64,000 nt of DNA from Branchiostoma floridae. Taxonomy: Eukaryota; Chordata; Leptocardii; Amphioxiformes; Branchiostomatidae. The stretch is taken from positions 12,358,043-12,422,042 of the forward strand of contig NC_049982.1 of the NCBI RefSeq assembly GCF_000003815.2, read 5' to 3'. The number at the start of each line of letters is the position of its first letter. The stretch's first letter is position 1. A program made the translations under genes and the position numbers. This document shows positions 24,886 through 37,640 of the stretch, piece after piece. The notes beneath the pieces are model-generated. The model was not told the DNA's origin. It ran no database searches and saw only the letters and a list, made by a program, of their open reading frames with translations.

Positions 24886-25115
24886 AGTACTGAAAAAGGT
24901 ACAAAAATGGAAGTTCTGCTTCAGTATCAAGGTCACACACCAGGGGGCCCAAAATTGACCTTGACCTTTGTCTTCCCAACCCCTACCTACATACCAAATA
25001 TTGTATTCCATCAAGAAGTCCTAAAGTTATGCTGACCACACATCCAGGTATTCAGAAACACAGACATACAAACACACACACCAAAAACTATACCTCCATT
25101 TTTCATGGAGGTAAG
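24886..25115 (-). repeat. hairpin-containing interspersed repeat
   Basis: One end carries a perfect 8-bp hairpin TACCTCCA/TGGAGGTA (25091-25113), followed on the minus strand by ATAGTTTTTGG, a GTGTGTGTTTGTATGTCTGTG tract, GTGGTCAGCATAACTTTAG, CTTTGTC, AATTTTGGGCCCCC and GTGTGTGACCTTGATACTG. The same order occurs on the plus strand at 51341-51575 and, worn, at 18745-18965. No coding capacity. The superfamily is unknown; the terminal hairpin could suggest a Helitron-like end, but CTRR and TC ends were not found. Confidence 0.75.
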
Positions 25116-28100
25116 TATAGAATGTGGAAAGGTTTTTCATGTATGAATAGCACTTACAGTATACTTGACATTCCCAGTGTGAGACTATCATAAAGTTGCC
25201 AAGTCCATGATTTATAATACATGTACCAAGTCTTGGATCATTTCCCAAACAGCCAATGGTATTGATGACCATCTGAGTCTGGCTGTTTTTCTGTTATAAC
25301 TCTCGGCAATAACTTCAACTGTTTAAGGGGCTAATTTTGATATATGATGGAAAAAAATCTAATCTACTTACCAAGAAGTGAAAGCCTCGAGATATTGCAT
25401 ATAATTGCCCAATGCCCAACAGGAAGTAGACCCACTGACAGAGCTCTTGAAAGTGTGTACTCCTGGCCTTTGTCATAAGCATTAGGCTTTTAAGTTGGCT
25501 TAAAGTAGGAAAAACCACTTTGATATGGGGAACCCATTTTACATTTTAGTTGATTTCAATAAACATTACCAATGCCAGAGTTTATCACAGTTACAAACAT
25601 CTATTGGTCTAATCTAAATACATGTGTACAAATTAATTTGTCTGTAACACAATTGATTTATGTGGAAGAAAGAGTGGTAATATGGTCTGGTAAATTAATC
25701 ATCCATTTCTACACTGTACCAGGAACCTCGTAGGAAATAGATATGGGAACTCATGTTGAGTTTTAAAAGGGTTTCACTTTCAATTGTGTATTCCACGGGA
25801 TTTTATTGCAAAATAAAGACTCAAACCTGTGTTGCAATATCTATTTGGAAGGATCTTCGAGAGGTTTGCCTCTATGTTATTACCATTTAGCTATAGCCAA
25901 CACTATTATTCGAGTATTCTCTTTGTATAATGATATTTATCATAGTTCATTGTTACATGCATATCCCCTATCTTGTTTCTACTTGTACTTGCAATTACCC
26001 TACGGGCATGAACTTGCAAATAAACTTTCTACTTATGTAGCTCATGAGTCATAACTAATCATCAACCTAAATCTGTACATGGCACCTCAAACACAAACAG
26101 CTCTAGAAATCTGGCAGAAAACCTGAATTCAAAAAAGGTTCAGGAATGTGGACCCCTCAGAGTCAAGTGCATTTGTAGTCCACTGGGATGACCAAAAAGC
26201 TTACACAGTCAGGTTTTTCATAAGAGCTTGTCATTTCTCCTTTCCTGTACATGCTGTTATCTCACTGCACACACCTTCATCAAACACACAGAAGTGCATC
26301 TGCACACCAGGAAAGTGTCTGACTGCATCCACTGGTAGAACATGATGATGTCAGTTTTGTCTGGAGTCAAAGCACTATTTCTGTGTGTCCAAACCATCAT
26401 CAACTAAGTCTTAAAAGAGTAGCATTCTCCCCATGATAGTTTTATTACACCTAGATGTATTCTTATGCCTAGTATTAGAAGATTCTACAAGATCTATCTG
26501 AATCTTATTCACATGGCTGTACTAAGTTATATATGATGGAGATTGCGGAACTGAACTTTGTACATGCTTCCACAGTTGAAAAGAAAGAAATATACTATGT
26601 AAATGTAAGATCAACAAGGTATTATGTACATGTTTTTGGCCAAACAACATTTGTATGATGTTTTTCATCTAAGATTTAAAGTTATTTTTGATGATATTTG
26701 ACAAAAAATATAAAACAGCTCTCTATGTATTGGAAGGCAGTGTTGGGTTACTCCAGAATCATTTAATCGATATGATCTACTTTACAAGCCATGTTAGACA
26801 CTTAACCAAGAAACAACCCTGGAAAATTTATCCCACTTACCCTGCAGGGAAAAGAGTGCCATTAATGGATGAAAATGTCCAATAAGTGTGTTATTTAAGT
26901 CAGGGTGACAAACTTTCTCTAACTTGATACACAGTCATTGGCAATGATTTATGAGTAGAAATGTGCACAACTTGCATCTCGTTTGGACAAAATACAAATA
27001 TATTCCATGTTTGGCAAACTGAATGGTTAGAGTTCAAGGGCATTCTTGCCTTCATGAATCAATAAGTAGAAATCAAAAAGGAGTGTCTATTATGGTCTAG
27101 TTCACTTTGTTTTGCAACATCAGAAGACAGTCTTTGGCAAAACCAATTAGATTCCTAACCTGATAGATTGTTCTCCTGCCACAAGGGGGGGTGTGAGAAA
27201 AGTGCCTCACTAAGAGTATTAAATATCACAACACAACGGTCCAGATGAATGTCAGCTACATCAGAGACATTTCATACTTCATATTTCATTTCATACTTCA
27301 GTGGAAAATTGATTTTTAGCATGAAAATAGCCTCCCTGTTATCGTGCATTGACCTGCTGAGCCTTCTCTACATTTGGTCACAGCAGTAGGATTCCTGGTT
27401 GGTGAAGAAAATTGAAACTAGCAGACCAGAAATACATGTCCTATAAGGCTGTGCCTAAGAGTGATTTAGCTGTTGTTGATAGGGGTTTAAGATGATGAAT
27501 CGAGGTTTTCCAATAAGGAAAATTCCCAATGTGATGCAGGTTATTAGGCCACGGGGGCATCATCAATCTGCACCTAAATATGGAATCCCACGATGAACAA
27601 GTTGCAAAAACTGACCTCAGCCAATGATTTGCTGTTTATCATGAAGCTGACATAATCCCTTTGAAGGTTTTAGATCCTTTTTCAATTACCACATTGCCAA
27701 GAAGTGAATTTTATGTGCTGAAGGTGGAACAAAACTCAAATGTTATGACAGCAGAATTCGGTAGGCTTTCATTTATTGCATGCAGAACAAACGTTAGCAT
27801 AAACTGTTATTATAATACTCCCACACCACATCTTGAAGACCTTAATATCTGAAGTGTGTATACCTCAGGATTATTGATGCTTTCTTGGTACATCTCTTTA
27901 AAACACTTTAAATTCTTGTGTTATTTCCTCATGTGGCAGTATTATAGCATCTGTTGGAAAACATGGAATTATGAGAGTTGATGTTACATGGTGCTGAAAA
28001 GTCGGCTGTTGTTGTAAGGCTACATTTGACATGGATTTCCTAGTACAGAAAATGCTGTAACCAAATCAAGCACTTTATTACCTTTACCAAATAGATTACA

Positions 28101-31100
28101 CTTTGGGGTCTCTATGTGTGTGTGAATAGCAGAGTTTGAGAAACCATGGAGAAAGCTGCCATGGATCATAAGGCAAGGAAGCTATCATGTATCAGAAGGG
28201 TGATGCTTCATAAAAATCATGCAAAAAAAAATCAATAGGGAAAGGAGATTTTTCATCATGATAGTGCTCATCCTTACCAAGACTTTTACCAACTGAAGAT
28301 AAAATTAGATATAAATGCGAAACTCCAATAAAATCCACCCTGAGGCAAGAACGGGATCCTCCAGATCAATAATGTAATTTGCAGGAGGAAGAATCGTTAA
28401 TTGAAAATTTGATGAAGCTGAAGTTTGCTGTTAATTCTCATTGTCTGCAGCACTTAGTGTAGGGCACCAGTGCCCCCACTCCCTGCAGATTCCCAGAGTG
28501 CAGATTTAGTTTGTGCTGTTATCCTGTACCTGGGAGAGGCTGAAAGGGTGGTTTTTCAAGATCACTGGCCAATTCTCATGATATTGGACCACATGTTCTT
28601 TGCTTTGGTCACATTTTGTATCATTATCATTGCTGGAAGTTGAGCTTGAGATTGAGATGAACTTGGTCAAAATTTGGAAAAATAATCTATAAAATATAGG
28701 GTTTTGTGTTCATGGCAAGGGGAACAGAAAGTACACATGTGGCACTGTACCAAGAAGATGGCTATGAAGATAATATGCACTTGAATGTTAAGAAGATTAC
28801 CAGACCAAAAATATTTCACATGAAAAATAAGTTGTACCAACATTTACATACTTACACTCTCTTCAATCCTTTCTATTCTGCCCCATGCTTGCATAGCTAT
28901 CATTACACTGTAGTGTGTACAATGTATGCTTTAACTCTGTAAGAGTTTGATACTAATCTATGATGCTAGATAGTACAAAATATATGTACACTTCCACTCT
29001 GTACTTATGTACTGCTCTGCAGTATGATACTAGTAATATAGGATTCAAGAAATGTGTTGAAACCCTGTGTTCGATACAAATAAATGATGCAAGCATAATA
29101 TTATGTTAAATCATTTTGGGGCACACAATTGACTTTCATGCAAAGCAGTGAATGGCATATTGTCAGCTACAATATCCTCTTAACATAACAAAAGTGGCAA
29201 ATTATGGTGTTTAAGTTGCTACTCTGATTGCGAGAATTTACAAATATATAGATGTCTGTGTCTGGCAAACAAAATACAGTTTATTTCAGCCTTGTTTACC
29301 AGCTGCATGCAAATAGACAAGTTAAGACCAACACTTGGTGTGGTAATTGCTCACCCTGAAGCAAAGCTTTCCTAGGAAAAGACTGTCATTTGGGAATCTC
29401 CCCCTGGGGAGGAGAGGGGATTATTGCTCAGTTTGTAAGAAGTGTAGGTGAAGAAATAATCCCTACCTCTACTGCACAATCCCTCTTTCTGTCACTAACC
29501 AACTCCAGGCATAGTTTTCTGAACTTGCTAGGAATAAATGAGGGACTCTAGGGTCACTGAAGATCAAGGTTTATATTCTTGACTGAGACAATTTTTCAGC
29601 CTATTTAGGAGTGGAAAATGAGAGCTATCTTTATTAATAGCTTATAGACTATGACCACACTAATAAGCCATACAGCCATATTAACTTTTAACTAGTTGCC
29701 AATGCAGGCTAGAATAGAGCAGCTTTACCTGTTTATATGCCTGCAGGTAATCCATGAAAAAGGACAATTTGATACTTAGCTGCCAGTTCTTCATTGATAT
29801 ATGCCTTGCTGTATTAACTATTATCTATCAAACAAGACAATATGCAAGATAGCCCATCTTTCTAAATGTTGTAGACTTAAAGGAAAGACTTAGTCTGGTG
29901 TGAATTGAAACGGTTTTTGCACACTCACACACATTGTAAATCTGAGGGTTGGTTATTACCCATGAGGGGAAAATAAAATGGAACTGATTGTACAGTGATA
30001 TCAGCTTAGTTTAGCTCTCCTGAGATATCTGCACATATATGTCACATAGATTGCCATCACTGGCCATAAATTTGCTAGAGATTAGATCTTGAATTCTTGC
30101 TGCAGCTGTCTTTTAGTATATCTCTCCCTGTAGATATGCTACTGGCAGTCATGAGTTTATAAGGAAACACAGACAGTTTGCAATGATTTTATGAGGTAGA
30201 ATAAAACTTTAAAAAATTTTTTTTTAGTATTCCCATTTGAGTCAACTTAGAAACCAACCCATTAATTCTTACCCATGTTTCTCATTTCTTCCATGTGCTG
30301 TGCCAATGATGTGCCATTGTTAACAGGTAAGTCAAAGGTCTTACTTATAGCTGATGTAACGTTAAGTCTTTGTATGGATATGGATATATGTAGCATATCC
30401 ATAGCAGTTACATATATGTACATTGCATGTTGGTGGTTTATAATTCTTCCCTCTATAGTAGTATCCCTTGCCATTGTGCTGAATTGATTTTAAAGATATA
30501 TCAAGTTATACACAGGTATAAGAGGCAGTGTTCTGAGATAGGTTTAGATTAACATGAAACTATCTACAACTGGCTACATGTGCGAATGAAAATTTGAAGT
30601 AAATGAACATGCCAGATTTTATAATGCTGTTGCTTTTTGCATAGTATCATTGTATCATTTTAAATGCATAACTACATTAGGAAGTTGCTGTAAAAGTTAC
30701 ATGTATGACACATACTTGAGCAACTTCAGATGTACATGTTAAACATGGTCCCAAGTGAAGGGCTGTAAGTAATACATGCTTCCTGTAGGCCTGTTAGATC
30801 TCGCCTTTCAAGCTGTCTTTCAGAAGTGTTATCCACCATGCATGACTTTCATAGCCTTTAATGGATCCTGCCCTTTCCAGGGATAATGGGGGATGTCACA
30901 AATCAGGGATTACCACATTTTAAAAACTGTGAAAGGTCAATCATCGAAGTCGTGACTCCGAATTTCCTTCTCATCAGACCTCTGGCTCAGCCTGGATCCT
31001 TGATAGCACTTGCGTTTTGTCTAGACAGTTACATTTAAGATGCATAACAGGATGATTTGATTTCTGTTTCATGGGGGAGAATGCTTTAGTATCAAAGTCA

Positions 31101-31649
31101 GGGGATGTGAGAGAAGTAAGTTAAATAAATGGCAAGGGGACAAAATCAAAGGCTTGTAACCAAATTATTATGTTAAGAAAATGAGGATGGTTATGTGGTG
31201 TTATCCAAGGAGCTTTTTCAGGAATATTTTTTACTAATAGTGTAACACGATCACAGTCAATTTTTTTAGCCTTTATATATAATATCAAGTCAACATATTG
31301 GTGTTAATTGGTGTCATTTGAAGGGCTCCAAAGGGGGCTTGGGAGCATTTTCACAGTACTTCAGTACATTAAAAAAGGTAGATTACCCAAAGTTTGTGAG
31401 GATTTATCACTGTTGAATGTGATAGCTGCCAGAATTTGAACGGTTTGAATTTGGATATTAAACCTTCCAATCTTTTTAAAAATTGAGTATTGAATCCAGT
31501 TTGATGAGTTGGTACAGGTAGCAATACCTGCGTGAAGTTTCAGTGGTTTTACTAGATGATTGCTACGTGCTCAGAGAGCAGGACAGGTATTTGGAAAGGG
31601 AGTATGTTCCTATATTTGGTATGCAGCAATAGATCAAAGACAGAAAGGC
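25116..31649. other. 6.5 kb of non-genic unique DNA
   Basis: No gene, RNA or mobile-element boundary was recognised on either strand. Frames are at most 83 codons without domain signatures. Minor features are a duplicated TTTCATACTTCA word around 27270-27300 and scattered TACATGTA words. Confidence 0.45.
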
Positions 31650-31870
31650 ATGAAGTCCTCGTTAGTGCCTAATTAGGATCCCCGGGCTTCATCTCTGAAC
31701 TTCATGTACCCCGAGGCAAAGGCTCAGGGTGTGTGCATGACAGAGTGCAGAATCTAATGACGACCAAGCTTATTAGCAGAATCCCAGGAACTTGAACAGA
31801 AAAACAACCTTTATCTACAAATGTACCTTGATGTAGGACAGTGTTCCAGCGGGACTGGGAGAGCTCTGGC
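31650..31870. promoter_or_regulatory. candidate non-coding regulatory block
   Basis: A higher-complexity stretch that includes CCTAATTAGGATCCCCGGGC, a palindromic CTAATTAG homeodomain-type core next to an Otx/Bicoid-like GGATCC. No coding frame. Low confidence; conservation not tested. Confidence 0.2.
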
Positions 31871-32932
31871 AGCATCTCATCCTTGAAAAGTACAAGTCAT
31901 TAATTTATAGTGTGCTCGTATGCCAGAGGCAAAATATCGATAGAATCATACTGGGACTAAGTTTCAGCTTGGATCTGTAAACCGTGTTGCTCCTTGCCCT
32001 GTAATGTATCTTGTTTTGGCTTGGAATGTCCTGTGAAATTCAATACATTGTAGTTACTATTGTTTAAATGATAGATAGAAAACACTGAAAAATGAAAGTC
32101 AATCATATTCATAATTAATGGATACATGGAAATGCCTTTTACTAAACACAAGCATAGTTTATACTGTTTTTATAGCAATGAGAGAACAATTTACCAAGTA
32201 CATGGTTTTGAAAAATCATGACTATAACTTGAAGTTAGATGATATACAAAAAACTGACAATGATTACCTAATGTCTAGCGTGGAGAAAGAAAAACATCTT
32301 GTAGCTACTTTCAAAGCACTGGATGTATGACTGACTGAAGCAAAATTGAAAACATGATATTAGAGAGAAATAACTGTAGTTTGAGGTTACTCCAGCCAAT
32401 CAATGTCCATGGCCCCTGTTCAACTAATCGTCTTACACTTACAATATTTAAGAGTGAAGTCTTAATCCTTAATCCTTTAAATGTTCATCCCTTTTAATCA
32501 TGGCCCATCTACTTAAAATGACTCATTTCATTATAATTCTTCATGTACTTGACACCAGATGTTGAATGTCAAGGATTTGTGTAATGTTCTTAGCTGCTCT
32601 ATCAATTGGCAGTTGATCCCGTTCTCTTTGTAGGGCACTTAAGAAATAGTGTTAGTTGCTTTTAAGGCATTCAAATCAACACTCAATGTGAGAGATCTAT
32701 CCACCTACCAACTCCATAAAATCTACCCTTGATAATTTTTTTTACAATTATCAAGCCTATTGAGGACACCGGCAAATATGTTTTATGCAAGAAAGCCAAC
32801 AGCAATGCATGCAGAATGACAGCAGACACAGTTGCAAAATGCAGTGACAGCAGACACATATTGACATGTCCTGTCCACTACACAAGTGTTCCAGTCAGTT
32901 CCTAAAATGTGTCTTTTGGTAAGCCTGCTCTG
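31871..32932. other. non-genic DNA with a short duplication
   Basis: No gene. The 14-base word TGACAGCAGACACA at 32817-32830 is repeated at 32845-32858 (28-bp period). Confidence 0.45.
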
Positions 32933-33140
32933 TAACGCTAGCTCACCTTTATGCAAAGGGTAACCAATAGCTGTTGTATCTTTTTTTTTTAAAGTATGTT
33001 AAGGGATATCAAGTACAGCAATAATATAAAAATGTTGCAGTTTGAAACCACGGTCTATTGACTTGATATCCCTCTATACGCAATTTCTACAAACTTTTAA
33101 AGGTTACCCCGTGGATATAATAAAGGTGAACTTAATGGTA
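32933..33140. mobile_element. TAACGYTAG MITE, diverged copy
   Basis: The left end TAACGCTAGCTCACCTTTAT and the right end AATAAAGGTGAACTTAATGG pair imperfectly and match the perfect termini of 37459-37640. A second, inner stem pairs GGGATATCAAGT near 33004 with ACTTGATATCCCT near 33060. Decay of the TIRs makes this an older copy. Confidence 0.75.
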
Positions 33141-33621
33141 CTTTATGAATGGTAAGTAAGAGCTGAATGTGTGAGACATATCTTGTGTCATGCATCATGA
33201 GCTTCTGAACCTAAATTGACTTGCAAAATGTCAATATTGAATGCGGAAAATTATAATTAGCACAACAGATATATGACAAGATTAGTATACTGGCAATAAT
33301 CGAGTTACTGCCAACTTTTTTGCACAAGGACACAGTTACAAGTGATGAAAAAATTTACGAGATACAAATTTATCAAAGATGAATCAAGTAGCATATGAAT
33401 AATCAATGGAAGAGTCAGTAGTGCATTTTAGATTCAGCTGTTTTTTAAAAGCATCACAAAACCTAACTATATTTTATGTTACACAACCAGATTTTGTAAC
33501 ATTAGACCAAAAAAGCTAACGCAACTTCCGTGGATGCAACTGTCATAATTGTCTTAATTAGCTTTTGCAGGTTTCCAGACAGACAGAGATCATGAAGCTG
33601 GTCTTAGAGAACAGCTGACAG
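33141..33621. other. non-genic DNA
   Basis: No gene or repeat recognised. Confidence 0.45.
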
Positions 33622-33638
33622 TTCAGCACCATGGACAG
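33622..33638 (+). promoter_or_regulatory. RE1/NRSE-like motif, full match
   Basis: TTCAGCACCATGGACAG matches all 17 positions of the REST/NRSF consensus TTYAGMRCCNNRGMSAG. The identical 17-mer occurs at 45835. The canonical vertebrate site has CACGG where this has CATGG, a CpG-decay type difference at a degenerate position. Whether the host has a REST orthologue is not established here. Confidence 0.45.
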
Positions 33639-33734
33639 GATTTCCAGTATTGTCACAAGAAGTAGCTCTCCACAAGGTGTAATCTCTAAATTAAATGCAG
33701 TGGAGGATCCATGATTTGACCCATCCTGATGTTT

Positions 33735-33830
33735 GAGTCACCCTCTTGTACACCACACCATACAACACAACACAACACCACACAACAAGGCACAATGCGA
33801 CACAAAGCAACACAACAAAGCTAATGTCAA
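33735..33830 (+). repeat. degenerate CACAA-type minisatellite
   Basis: Runs of ACAAC, ACACC and CACAA units such as TACAACACAACACAACACCA, with substitutions toward the right end. Simple-sequence origin. Confidence 0.8.
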
Positions 33831-36016
33831 ATCTGCTGTAGCTATACCATATTTTTCCCACTTTCACTACTTTGTATTGATCAGCTCCTTGTAATGCACA
33901 ATGTGGAAGAACTTTAAACGTTTCTGTGGTTTATGTGGATGGAGCTGTCAGTATATTTTTTGGCAAATCTTGATGGACACAGGTGCCAATAGCTTCCACA
34001 CACTTTGAACAGCAAGCCTTTCATGTGTAGATGAAAAAAGAATGACCTTTTGAGGGAGAAAGCTGTCTTGACACCAGGCCTTTTCATTCTCTGGTAAGAT
34101 AAGTCTTACTCTTTATTTAACAAAATCTCTTAAAGAAGATGGTATTTCTTCATGCCTGGAGAAGAGGAAAAGGGACTTTGCAGCTGGGTAGGTCCATACA
34201 TCAGGCTTTATCTGGCTCAGTGTTACGTTAGCTTACATCTTTGGTATATGTTATCTTACTGCACAGAAAGAACTGTAAAGTTAAGGAGATCCTGCGGAGA
34301 GAACAATATTCTATTTCTATAAAACACTAAAATCGTCAAGAATCATCGTAAATTTGTGTTCTCACCTGACATAGCATTGCATGTCATCACTGTGGGGCTT
34401 AATTGTATGAAGACATCTGTTTAGATTTGTGCTTTCTTCCAAACCTTCAAGTCTTAGAGTGCAACCAGGCATCACATGCTATGGAGATATGACAGATATC
34501 CAATGGAAGGCAGAGACTGTCAAGCAAAAATTCTTAGATACAAGTTTTGAGTACGGCCTAAAACCAGACAAATTCAATTAGTTGGTTATAAGATTCCTCT
34601 CATATGTAGGCCACCCATACATGTATTTTAGTTCTAGATTGTCCAATATCTTACAGCAAAACTTATACAAGAGGTCAATATAAAATTGTGGGCTTGGATT
34701 CCTCTATTCACTTGCTGAAATTGTATGTAACTTTCTCTGCAGATACTGTTGATTTTTCAGGTTTAATTTTTTTTTTTCGAATCCAAGAACCAACCATTGA
34801 AGATGGCGTGGCCTTAGCTTCAAATAGCTTGCAAAGAGAATCGCATGAAACAAGCAATTAAGATTGTATAACCTTGAATGATATCCTATGTGCTCAGAAT
34901 AAGTGACCATGCAGTGCATCTGTTGCTAGAGTGTGGCTAGAATGTTTAAGGCATCCTGTTGAACCATGCGTGAGGATGCTTTGGTCGTCATTTTCCAGAG
35001 GGAAATTTTTAATCACACCAGGAGACTCAATGCAATGATCTGGGACTTACAGGTTTTGTTTTGCATGACTGATTCATAGAAGAGCTTCTATATGCATAAA
35101 TACCTGAAGTGTATGATTGTATACCTATGCATTTTCATAGTAAATCATTTCACAACCAAACAGCATTTTTACCTCTATTCCTAGAATTGTCTTTGGTAAA
35201 GAGTATATCAATGGCATGCATTTTCAAATTGTTGTTTTCTTCACAAGTGTAGTAGAATTATATTCAGGGATTTCTCATTTTTCATGCTGCAGCTTTGGAA
35301 GTGTTTAACTTTTAAGTAAGAGAAATGAGTACTATATTTCTTGTGAAAAGTGAGGTGTATAAAAAGAAACCAGCTCTTGCAATTTGACGCAGAACCCCAT
35401 CTTGAAGGGAAATCTGAAATTGCATGTGAACTCTTAACCCCATTTACATTCTACCCAAGCAAGGATACACATCATAGTTTGCAAAGTGGTTTTGAAAGAG
35501 GAAACCCCTTCCAATTTTCTTCCAATTTCAAACTCGCCTATTTATAGCACAGTGACGCTTTTGCTGGGGAGAAAAGTCTGGTAAAACATGCAATTTTACT
35601 GCTGATGGAAGAAAGTTAAAGATATATCCTGAGAATTGAATGACAATGCAGCTTGGACTTCCCTCAATGTTTCTAATTTAAAGTTGGTGGTTTACTATCA
35701 TGATGACTCTTTTATCGAAAGCTTTGCTTCAAATGGAACATGAAAGAATGATGGATGAAATAACCCTCATTACATTCATTTTTTAAAGAATTGTCACGTC
35801 TTGCACTGGCTAAAAGCCTAAGATTACTCAAAAGCAAAGCATGCAACAGTTCTGTTGAAAGCAAAGCATGCAACATTTTGCAGGAATCGTCTGTTACATC
35901 CTGTGCTATTGAAATGTCTCTAGTCAGTTTCCTCTGCTAGTAAAATCTACAAAGTCAACTTGAATCAGGCAAAATTTTCCAGTATGTTGCAATGCTTGAA
36001 CTGAAGGGTGCATTAC
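33831..36016. other. non-genic unique DNA with a short duplication
   Basis: No gene. The 18-base word AAAGCAAAGCATGCAACA at 35831-35848 is repeated exactly at 35858-35875 (27-bp period). Confidence 0.45.
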
Positions 36017-36442
36017 ATCATCATCATCAATTGTCCTCTATGAAGTGCAGCAAGTAAATTTTGATTTTCAGAACAGTCTGTCTTTCATCGCTGTGAGAAG
36101 TTCCAGGCCCTCTAGACCAGTTTTTGACTCAATAAGTTTCTTCAAAGTTAGCCTTGTGCGACCAACATGTTTCTTACAGAAAACAGGTGTCCAGAACAAG
36201 AGTTTTCCGGCTGGCTCTATACTACGGGCCACATGGCCGTCAAGGAGTAGTCGGCGTTGTTTGACAACAGATGTAACATTTGGTAATGACCCATATAGCT
36301 GACTATTTGTAATGTGTTTCCACCATGGTATATCATACCACCATGGTGTATTACACTGGTTGTGAAACACTTGGGTTTTCCTGACATGTTTCCATCCTGT
36401 TGATGAGCAATTTATGCTCAATGTATTTCCTTTAAAAAACAC
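36017..36442 (-). pseudogene. LINE reverse-transcriptase C-terminal remnant with 3' tail
   Basis: The minus-strand frame 36442 to 36068 encodes 124 residues resembling the C-terminal end of non-LTR retrotransposon reverse transcriptases. It has a WKHITNSQLYGSLP segment, the basic QRRLLLDGHVAR segment (related elements usually read QRRLRLAGHxxR), then LLFWTPVFCKKHVGRTRLT, then TGLEGLELLTAMKDR. This order (LYG-LP, RRL-GH, LW-P, GR, TGL-EL-DR) is typical of the tail after the polymerase domain. Endonuclease and polymerase domains, including the YADD-type motif, are absent, so it is 5'-truncated. Beyond the stop, the minus strand ends in a TGATGATGATGATG tail (36017-36029), expected of a LINE 3' end. 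No function expected. The clade is not assigned. Confidence 0.8.
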
Positions 36443-37458
36443 ACCAATGATGCTATGGATTATTCTTTGCTTGGCCTTTGGAGAGCTGAAACTTTTTGTC
36501 TTAAAAGTTACAAAAGAATTGATGTAACTGGATCAAATTATTGGTGGTGTAACCTACATTTTTGTATATCCATAATTTTTTTAAAGTGGATCAAGTCAAC
36601 TGATAGTGGTTTGACATTGTTATATATTTTCAAAATATTGCAATTTGAAAATCTGTCTGTTGATATGATATCCTTAAAATACCCTCTTTTCAAAAACAGT
36701 GGACATACATGTACATGTACATTACCCTGCAGATGAAGGTGAGCAAGTGTTACTTAGGTAGGTATATCTGACACGGTATCAAGTCATTGATTTTTTCCTG
36801 AAATACAGTTCTGGCATTGACATCTAATCCATAAACCACCTGAAGTGAAAAGGGTGTCTGCAATACTTGACCTATTTCTGTCATTTGGACTGTATAGGGT
36901 GATATGACATCTTATAACCAGGCTTAAGGTAATGGTATGTTTGAGTCTTCTGCTCTCCAAATGAAAACACCAATGGAGTTTTATATGCATCCATGTTAAT
37001 ACAAACTTTATCTCACTTAAATTTCAAAGTTTGTAATGCTTTTAACCTTGTTTTTACTTCAAACGTTCATCTGTTGAGTCGAATGTAGTGTTATATATAG
37101 CAACTTGTTCTCTTTGATACGACTTTTTCTCTTTGATACGGTTCACGCATCTGCTGTGCTGGTTACTTTCATTACTGAGACATGATTGTTGTGTCTTGAA
37201 TGGGAAGAAATAGGCGGAACTTGTCCTAGTTTCTTTTGTAGGTCAACTGTGAGCTTGATTGATTCTATGTCCTCCAAGCTGTCTTTGGACCCAAATCAAT
37301 ATCATATTTGGTGCTTTCAAACTGCAATATTTTCAATTGCAGTCATGACTGCAAGTACATGGAAGTATATGTATGGCCCAAGATACCTTTATTGCTGACT
37401 GATGGTGTAGTCAGAACCATCAAATCTATAAAAAGGCATTTTGCCCAGAAAAAAGCTG
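36443..37458. other. non-genic DNA with a possible ghost MITE
   Basis: At about 36545-36690 the words GTAACCTACAT, TATATCC, AAAATATTGCAATTTGAAAA and GATATGATATCC resemble the interior of the MITEs at 32933 and 37459, without intact termini. Otherwise no gene or repeat recognised. A TGTACATGTACATGTACA run lies near 36710. Confidence 0.35.
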
Positions 37459-37640
37459 TAACGTTAGTTCACCTTTATCCGCCGGGTAACCTATATCCGT
37501 TGTGTTGCTAAACGGTAGTTTCAAATTGTACTATTTGCAAAATATTGCAGATTGAAACTGTCGACTTGCTTTCCCTAAATACGTTGTTCCTTAAAAGAAC
37601 GGATAAAGGTTACCATACGGATAAAGGTGAACTAACGTTA
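37459..37640. mobile_element. TAACGTTAG MITE with perfect 23-bp TIRs
   Basis: The left end 37459-37481 starts TAACGTTAGTTCACCTTTAT, then CCG; the right end 37618-37640 is its exact reverse complement. Total length is 182 bp with no coding capacity. A secondary internal pair, GTTTCAA (about 37520) with TTGAAAC (about 37552), and sub-terminal GGTTACC/GGGTAACC words continue the symmetry. Terminal TA or TTAA symmetry prevents defining the target duplication. An older copy lies at 32933-33140. Perfect TIRs suggest comparatively recent activity. Confidence 0.9.

Noticed and set aside
27960-28006. Further RE1-like word near CATGGTGCTGAA
   Set aside because: Only 13 of 17 positions match the consensus; indistinguishable from background.
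36321-36348. CACCATGG palindrome as a regulatory hairpin
   Set aside because: Lies inside the LINE remnant's coding frame and is explained by the duplicated PWW codons.
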